64,000 bases of DNA, from NCBI RefSeq assembly GCF_035999195.1, contig NZ_DASYGY010000004.1, positions 310,001-374,000 on the forward strand, in the 5' to 3' direction. How positions within the stretch are numbered: position 1 is the first letter of the stretch; every line of letters begins with the position of its first letter. Source of the stretch: Pseudoxanthomonas sp. GTDB lineage: Bacteria; Pseudomonadota; Gammaproteobacteria; Xanthomonadales; Xanthomonadaceae. The position numbers were made by a program, and so were the translations under genes. The notes under the pieces were generated by a model. The model was not told where the DNA came from and did no database searches. It saw only the letters and a program-made list of their open reading frames with translations. Of the stretch, positions 59,878 to 64,000 are shown piece after piece.

Positions 59878-60354
59878 ATGCCCGGAAAACAGCAGTCCCC
59901 ACCGCATCCTCCCATCGAAACGGAACTCACCGTCGGCCAGGTCGCCGCGCGCGCGGGCGTCGCCGTCTCCACGCTGCACTTCTACGAAGCCAAGGGCCTG
60001 ATCCACAGCTGGCGCAACGCCGGCAATCAGCGCCGCTATGCGCGCGACGTGCTGCGCCGCGTGGCCGTCATCAAGGTGGCCCAGCGCACCGGCATTCCGC
60101 TGGCGGAAATCCAGTCCGCGCTGTCGTCGCTGCCGGAGAACCGCACGCCGACCGCCGCCGACTGGAAGAAGCTATCCGCACGCTGGCATGCCGCGCTCGA
60201 TGCGCGCATCGCCAGCCTCACGCGCTTGCGTGACCAGCTCGACGGATGCATCGGCTGCGGTTGCCTGTCGATGAAGGCCTGCCCGCTGCGCAACCCCTGG
60301 GATGAGCTGGGCGAGGAAGGTCCGGGGGCGCGACTGCTCGATGCGGAACGCTGA
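59878..60354 (+). CDS. soxR: Redox-sensing MerR-type regulator SoxR
   Basis: 158 aa from ATG 59878. MerR helix-turn-helix TVGQVAARAGVAVSTLHFYEAKGLIHSWRNAGNQRRYARDVLRRVAVIKVAQRTGIPLAEIQSAL, then a dimer helix and the 2Fe-2S cysteines in CIGCGCLSMKAC. These spacings are those of SoxR. The oxidised cluster activates transcription through the box at 59849. Its target here is likely the divergent FMN reductase; soxS is absent, as usual outside enterics. Confidence 0.95.
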   Translation: MPGKQQSPPHPPIETELTVGQVAARAGVAVSTLHFYEAKGLIHSWRNAGNQRRYARDVLRRVAVIKVAQRTGIPLAEIQSALSSLPENRTPTAADWKKLSARWHAALDARIASLTRLRDQLDGCIGCGCLSMKACPLRNPWDELGEEGPGARLLDAER

Positions 60355-60429
60355 GGCGGTCGCCGTCCTCCGGCGGCAAGGCTAGAATCACGGCATCGCG
60401 CCCACCGGCGCCTGCAGGGAAGCGCATGC

Positions 60430-60660
60430 ATGGGCGGCATCAGCCTCTGGCACTGGATCATCCTGTTCCTGTTCTTCGTCCTGCCGGTCCTCGCCATCGG
60501 CCGGCTCGCATGGTTCCTGGTCCGCCGCTCGCGCGCTGCCGCACCGCCGGCACCCAGCGTGGAGGCCCGCCTGCAGCGCCTGGATGCGCTGCTGGCCCAG
60601 GGCGCCATCACCACCGCCGAGCATGCGCGCCAGCGCGCCGAGATCGTGCGCAGCCTCTGA
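60430..60660 (+). CDS. SHOCT-domain membrane-anchored protein
   Basis: 76 aa. One N-terminal membrane helix (WHWIILFLFFVLPVLAIGRLAWFLV) is followed by a proline/alanine linker and a SHOCT helix: EARLQRLDALLAQGAITTAEHARQRAEIVRSL. Small SHOCT proteins often carry this L-x-G-x-I-T motif as a short C-terminal dimer domain. Cellular role unknown. It precedes a DUF2059 gene by 45 bp. Confidence 0.85.
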   Translation: MGGISLWHWIILFLFFVLPVLAIGRLAWFLVRRSRAAAPPAPSVEARLQRLDALLAQGAITTAEHARQRAEIVRSL

Positions 60661-60705
60661 TCCCATCGTGTTCCCTCGTTTCCATTCGCCCTCAAGGAGC
60701 TTCAC

Positions 60706-61209
60706 ATGAAGAAGTGGATGTTGTGCCTGCTGTTCGTCCTCGCCTCGCCGGTCTTCAATGCGGCCGCCGCCCCCGCCAGCGAGGCGTCGATCCGCGAACT
60801 GCTGGAGGTGACCCGTGCGCGCGCCATGCTCGAGCAGGTCTACGGGCAGATGGAATCGATGTATGCCGGTTCGATGCGGCAGGCCTTCGGCGACGAGATG
60901 GCGCCGGAGCAGGAGGCCCGCATGCAGCGCTTCAGCACCCGCATGACCGCCCTGATGAAGCAGGAGCTGGGCTGGGACGTGATGGCGCCGATGTACGTCG
61001 ACATCTACGGCAAGTCGTTCAGCGAGGACGAGATCCAGGGCATGCTGGCGTTCTACCGCACGCCGGCGGGCCAGGCGGTCGTGGACAAGATGCCGCTGGT
61101 GATGCAGAACACCATGGAGGCGGTGCAGGCGCGGATGGGTGCGATGATGCCCGCCATGCAGAAGATGATCGCCGAGGAACTGGAGCAGGCGCAGGCTGCC
61201 GGAGAGTGA
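60706..61209 (+). CDS. DUF2059 periplasmic protein
   Basis: 167 aa with AAGGAGC upstream of ATG 60706. Signal peptide (LLFVLASPVFNAAAA-AP). Helical DUF2059 segment: SEASIRELLEVTRARAMLEQVYGQM, MDVMAPMYVDIYGKSFSEDEIQGMLAFYRTPAGQAVVDKMPLVMQNTMEAVQARMGAMMPAMQKMIAEEL. The FYRTPAGQ motif is characteristic. It may act in the envelope as a helical scaffold. It is 10 bp from the HAD gene, so possibly one operon. Confidence 0.9.
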   Translation: MKKWMLCLLFVLASPVFNAAAAPASEASIRELLEVTRARAMLEQVYGQMESMYAGSMRQAFGDEMAPEQEARMQRFSTRMTALMKQELGWDVMAPMYVDIYGKSFSEDEIQGMLAFYRTPAGQAVVDKMPLVMQNTMEAVQARMGAMMPAMQKMIAEELEQAQAAGE

Positions 61210-61219
61210 GCGCACGCAC

Positions 61220-61813
61220 GTGCCCGACCTCGCGCTGTTCGACTTCGACGGCACCCTGACCACGCGCGAGACCTTTCCGGATTTCATGCGCTACGCCGTG
61301 CCGCGCTGGCGTCTGCTGGCGGGCGGCGCGTTGCTGGCGCCGGTGGTGTTCGGCTACCGGCGTGGCTGGGTGGCGGGCAATCCGACGCGGGCCAGCATCG
61401 TGCAGGTGGGCTTGCGTGGCATGCCGGTCCGACGCCTGCGGACGCTGGGTGAAGCGTTCGCGCGCGAGGTGCTGCCGGGCCTGCTGCGGCCCCAGGCGAT
61501 GGAGACGCTGGCATGGCATCGGGGACGCGGCGACCGCATCGTGGTGGTGTCCGGCGGACTGGATGTCTATCTGGCACCGTGGTGCGCCGCGCAGGGCCTG
61601 GAGCTGGCGTGTTCGGTGCTGGCCGAACGCGGCGGACGCATCACCGGGTATGCGGGCGCGCAATGCGTGGGCGAAGAGAAAGTACGTCGCGTCCGCGCGT
61701 TGTGCGATCCCGCTGCCTATGCCGCCATCCATGCCTATGGCGACACGCACGAAGACATGGCCATGCTGGCGATGGCCCAGCACCGCACGTATCGCGGGCG
61801 ATCGGTGTCGTGA
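61220..61813 (+). CDS. HAD-family phosphatase (HAD-IB-like)
   Basis: 197 aa from GTG 61220, 10 bp after the DUF2059 stop. HAD motif I is ALFDFDGTLTT, motif II VVSGGLDVYL, and motif IV HAYGDTHEDMAML. A helical cap is between I and II (RYAVPRWRLLAGGALL...). The pattern is of HAD subfamily IB (SerB/PGP-like). Substrate unknown. The protein is close to the small two-domain size for the group. Confidence 0.9.
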   Translation: MPDLALFDFDGTLTTRETFPDFMRYAVPRWRLLAGGALLAPVVFGYRRGWVAGNPTRASIVQVGLRGMPVRRLRTLGEAFAREVLPGLLRPQAMETLAWHRGRGDRIVVVSGGLDVYLAPWCAAQGLELACSVLAERGGRITGYAGAQCVGEEKVRRVRALCDPAAYAAIHAYGDTHEDMAMLAMAQHRTYRGRSVS

Positions 61814-61828
61814 GTCGCTGTGCGCTGT

Positions 61829-61973
61829 TGTAGGAGCGACGTCAGTCGCGACCGCACGCGTACCGGCAACGTGGAAAGCCGGTGGTTCTCCTCCCGGGTG
61901 CGCTGCGGCGCGTTCCTGTTCCTGCAGGGGGCGCTGCCATCGGGGCGCGGTCGCGACTGACGTCGCTCCTACA
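61829..61973. repeat. Inverted repeat element, family C
   Basis: 27-bp perfect arms: TGTAGGAGCGACGTCAGTCG... at 61829-61855 and its complement at 61947-61973, separated by 91 nt. The TGTAGGAGCGACGT-AGTCGCGACC word is a well-known xanthomonad intergenic repeat. It lies between convergent genes. Confidence 0.9.
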
Positions 61974-61983
61974 GGGTCGCCGG

Positions 61984-63024
61984 TCAACCCACCGCAATCT
62001 CCCGGCGCTCCGCACTGCTCTGCAGCCCGAGTTCGATCAGCCGCATCACGTCGAGCATCTGCTGCGGCGTGACGGGTGGCGTCGCCCCGTGCAGGATCGC
62101 GTCGCGGATGCCGGCGTAGTACCGGCGGTAGTCGCCGGCTTCGGCCCGGGCGATTTCGGTGACCAGCTGCCCATCGCGCTCCAGCACCACTTCGCCCGCG
62201 CGCGGATCCATGCCCCAGCCCGGCGCACCCGGCACGACGCCGGCGCGCAGCTGGTCTTCCTGCGCATCCAGTCCGTGCTTTAGATAGCTGCCCCGCGTGC
62301 CGTGCACGGCGAAGCGCAGGCCGTTGCCCGCGACCAGCGTGGACGCATGCAGGACGGCGCGGTGGTGCGGGTAACGCAACGTCACGTCGAAATAGTCCGC
62401 CGCCCGCGCACCGTCGCGCAGGCGCGCGATGTCGGCGCTGATCGCCAACGGTGCGCCGAAGAGCTGCAGTGCCTGGTCGAGCAGGTGCGGGCCGAGGTCG
62501 TACCACAGCCCGCCGCCGGGCGCGTCGCGCTCGCGCCAGCGGTCCTGCACGCGTGGGCGGAAGCGGTCGAAGTGCGAATGGAATTCCGCGATACGGCCCA
62601 GCGTTCCTTCTTCGATCAACCGGCGGACGGTCAGGAAATCCGCATCCCAGCGCCGGTTCTGGAACACGCTGACCAGACGTTCCGCCCGTGAGGCGGCCGC
62701 CACCACGTCGCGCGCTTCCTGCAGCGTCAGCGTGAACGGTTTGTCCACCACCACGTGCTTGCCCCGCTCCAGCGCGGCGAGCGCCAGCGGCGCATGCGTG
62801 TCGTTCGGTGATGCGATGACGACCAGATCCACCGCCGGATCGGCGAACGCCGTGCGGGCGTCGCTCACCACCGTCAGCTCCGGCCAGTCGGCCTGGACCT
62901 TTGCGGCATCGCGCGATACCACGGTGTGCAGCGTCAATCCCGGCGTGGCCTGGATCAACGGTGCGTGGAAGACCTTGCCGACGAATCCGTAGCCGACGAG
63001 CGCGACGTTGAGCGGGTTTTCCAT
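61984..63024 (-). CDS. Gfo/Idh/MocA-family oxidoreductase
   Basis: 346 aa from ATG 63024. NAD-binding opening NVALVGYGFVGKVFHAPLIQATPGLTLHTVVSRD, VDLVVIASPNDTHAPLALAALERGKHVVVDKPFTLTLQEARDV with the catalytic Lys of KPF, then the substrate domain GGGLWYDLGPHLLDQALQLFGAP (conserved Asp/His). It oxidises or reduces a sugar or inositol-like ring; substrate cannot be read. It is alone on the minus strand here. Confidence 0.92.
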   Translation of the reverse strand: MENPLNVALVGYGFVGKVFHAPLIQATPGLTLHTVVSRDAAKVQADWPELTVVSDARTAFADPAVDLVVIASPNDTHAPLALAALERGKHVVVDKPFTLTLQEARDVVAAASRAERLVSVFQNRRWDADFLTVRRLIEEGTLGRIAEFHSHFDRFRPRVQDRWRERDAPGGGLWYDLGPHLLDQALQLFGAPLAISADIARLRDGARAADYFDVTLRYPHHRAVLHASTLVAGNGLRFAVHGTRGSYLKHGLDAQEDQLRAGVVPGAPGWGMDPRAGEVVLERDGQLVTEIARAEAGDYRRYYAGIRDAILHGATPPVTPQQMLDVMRLIELGLQSSAERREIAVG

Positions 63025-63202
63025 GTGCGGCACCTCAGTGCGAAGACGCGCATGGTAAAGGAAGCGCCGCGTTGACTCCCTGTGCACATGCGTGAATGCC
63101 GCGCGACGCCGTGCTGAACGCCGGTGTCCGCTCCCCACGCTTTTCACGCCTGTTGTACGCAGCGACGCCGACACTCGACCCACACCAACGAGGAGCACGA
63201 TC

Positions 63203-63556
63203 ATGAAGAACGTACATACCCGCTCGCTGCTGGCCGCTGCCCTGTCGACGGCGTTGCTGTTCTCCGCCTCGCACGTGATGGCCGCCAACCCGCCGAACGA
63301 GCCGGAAGAGAACGCGCAGAACGATTCCAGCCAGCCGGTGACCGACACCTGGATCACCACCAAGGTCAAGGCCGATCTGCTGGCCACCGAGAACGTGTCC
63401 GGTCTGGACATCAAGGTGGAGACCGTCGACGGCGTGGTGACGCTGTCGGGTGCGGTGGACAGCCAGGCGCAGAAGGACAAGGCGATCATGGTCGCCAAGC
63501 AGATCAAGGGCGTGAAAAGCGTCGAGGCGAGCGGCCTGGTGAAGACCACCAAGTAA
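63203..63556 (+). CDS. BON-domain periplasmic protein
   Basis: 117 aa from ATG 63203 with AACGAGGAGCACGATC upstream. Signal peptide (LLFSASHVMA-AN). A short acidic linker, then one BON domain: VTDTWITTKVKADLLATENVSGLDIKVETVDGVVTLSGAVDSQAQKDKAIMVAKQIKGVKSVEA. It is OsmY-like but with one copy of the domain. BON proteins associate with the envelope and help it under osmotic stress. It is followed by a strong terminator at 63582. Confidence 0.92.
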   Translation: MKNVHTRSLLAAALSTALLFSASHVMAANPPNEPEENAQNDSSQPVTDTWITTKVKADLLATENVSGLDIKVETVDGVVTLSGAVDSQAQKDKAIMVAKQIKGVKSVEASGLVKTTK

Positions 63557-63581
63557 GCCATCGCCGAACGTGTGGCACGGA

Positions 63582-63620
63582 GCGGATGCATCCCAGCGCA
63601 GGATGCATCCGCTTCTTTTT
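63582..63620 (+). terminator. Intrinsic terminator after BON gene
   Basis: GCGGATGCATCC (63582-63593), loop CAGCGCA, GGATGCATCCGC (63601-63612), then TTCTTTTT. Perfect 12-bp stem. Confidence 0.92.
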
Positions 63621-63667
63621 CATAGGCGTAGGCGTGCCACGTGCCGCCACCGTAACGGAGTGAAACG

Positions 63668-64000
63668 ATGACACGTCCATCCCTCGCGATCCGCATGACA
63701 CTGGCTGCCGTCTTGGGCGCGGGAGCGCTCGCGGCCCACGCGGCCGAACCCGTCACCTCCGTTCCCGAGCTGGATCTGTCCCGTTATGCGGGCCAGTGGC
63801 ACGAGATCGCGCACCTGCCGATGTTCTTCCAGCGCCAGTGCGTGGGCGACATCACGGCGCGTTACAGCCTCGATGGCCCTGGCAAGATCGGCGTGCTCAA
63901 TGCCTGCCGCACGAAAGACGGCGGGATGGACCAGTCCGAGGGCGTCGCCCGGCCGGTCGAAGGCCACCCGGGCCGACTGGAGGTGCGCTTCGCTCCGGAC
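63668..64000 (+). CDS. blc: Blc-type bacterial lipocalin, 3' end outside window
   Basis: The first 111 codons from ATG 63668 are present. A signal peptide (LGAGALAAHA-AE) lacks a lipobox cysteine, unlike E. coli Blc. The mature part opens VPELDLSRYAGQWHEIAHLPMFFQRQCVGDITARYS, with the GxW signature of lipocalins (YAGQWHEIA) and the conserved QRQC. It binds phospholipids or fatty acids in the outer membrane; the C-terminus is beyond the window. Confidence 0.92.
   Translation, partial: MTRPSLAIRMTLAAVLGAGALAAHAAEPVTSVPELDLSRYAGQWHEIAHLPMFFQRQCVGDITARYSLDGPGKIGVLNACRTKDGGMDQSEGVARPVEGHPGRLEVRFAPD

Overview
The window is about 64 kb of high-GC chromosomal DNA from a gammaproteobacterium, most likely a member of the Xanthomonadaceae/Lysobacteraceae such as Pseudoxanthomonas, Lysobacter or Stenotrophomonas. 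The evidence is the xanthomonad-style small proteins (DUF3247, DUF6165, CPXCG protein, short NPYxAP-type membrane proteins), NrsF-linked ECF signalling, and many short palindromic intergenic repeats of the GTAGGGCGGGC...GCCCGCCCTAC and GTAGCCCGGG...CCCGGGCTAC kinds that are common in this family. No rRNA, tRNA or CRISPR array was seen.

Layout. 1-9 kb is accessory: a lower-GC KAP-family P-loop NTPase, a degenerate minisatellite, and a candidate antibacterial effector/immunity island. The island holds an LprI-like lipoprotein, two paralogous lipoproteins (one frameshifted), and a GH24-like muramidase with RTX repeats. 9-14 kb holds small genes and a dense cluster of palindromic repeats that supply the stop codons of several genes. 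13.9-17.9 kb is a complete bufferin-type operon (bufA, bufB, bufC, doxX, ECF sigma, nrsF), preceded by a GTAACC-N16-CGAA promoter. 17.9-20.8 kb and 38.1-41.0 kb carry two paralogous Ser/Thr kinases with long helical-repeat C-termini. 21-28 kb has an outer-membrane protein, an M20 peptidase, a higBA module, a lipoprotein nuclease and a large MalT-type LuxR regulator. 28.5-37 kb has an orphan nucleotide-sugar dehydrogenase and two tandem secreted repeat proteins. 41-64 kb is largely housekeeping or small-family genes: glycosidase, MFS, MscS, apt, sigma factors, dehydrogenases, an ABC transporter, a soxR/FMN reductase pair with a clear SoxR box, an oxidoreductase, a BON protein and a lipocalin.

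How the genes work together. The bufferin operon looks like a self-contained copper/oxidative-stress response: sigma/NrsF control, a RiPP metallophore precursor, its modifying enzyme and partner, and a membrane DoxX protein. The 4.7-7.8 kb island looks like a muramidase toxin translationally coupled to its periplasmic lipoprotein antidote, as in the Xanthomonas-type T4SS killing system. An ECF43-like sigma at 46 kb is followed only by the N-terminal stub of a kinase whose full-length paralogues lie 6-25 kb away, which suggests decay or rewiring of a phospho-activated sigma pathway. An sX13-like small RNA is predicted near 47.6 kb.
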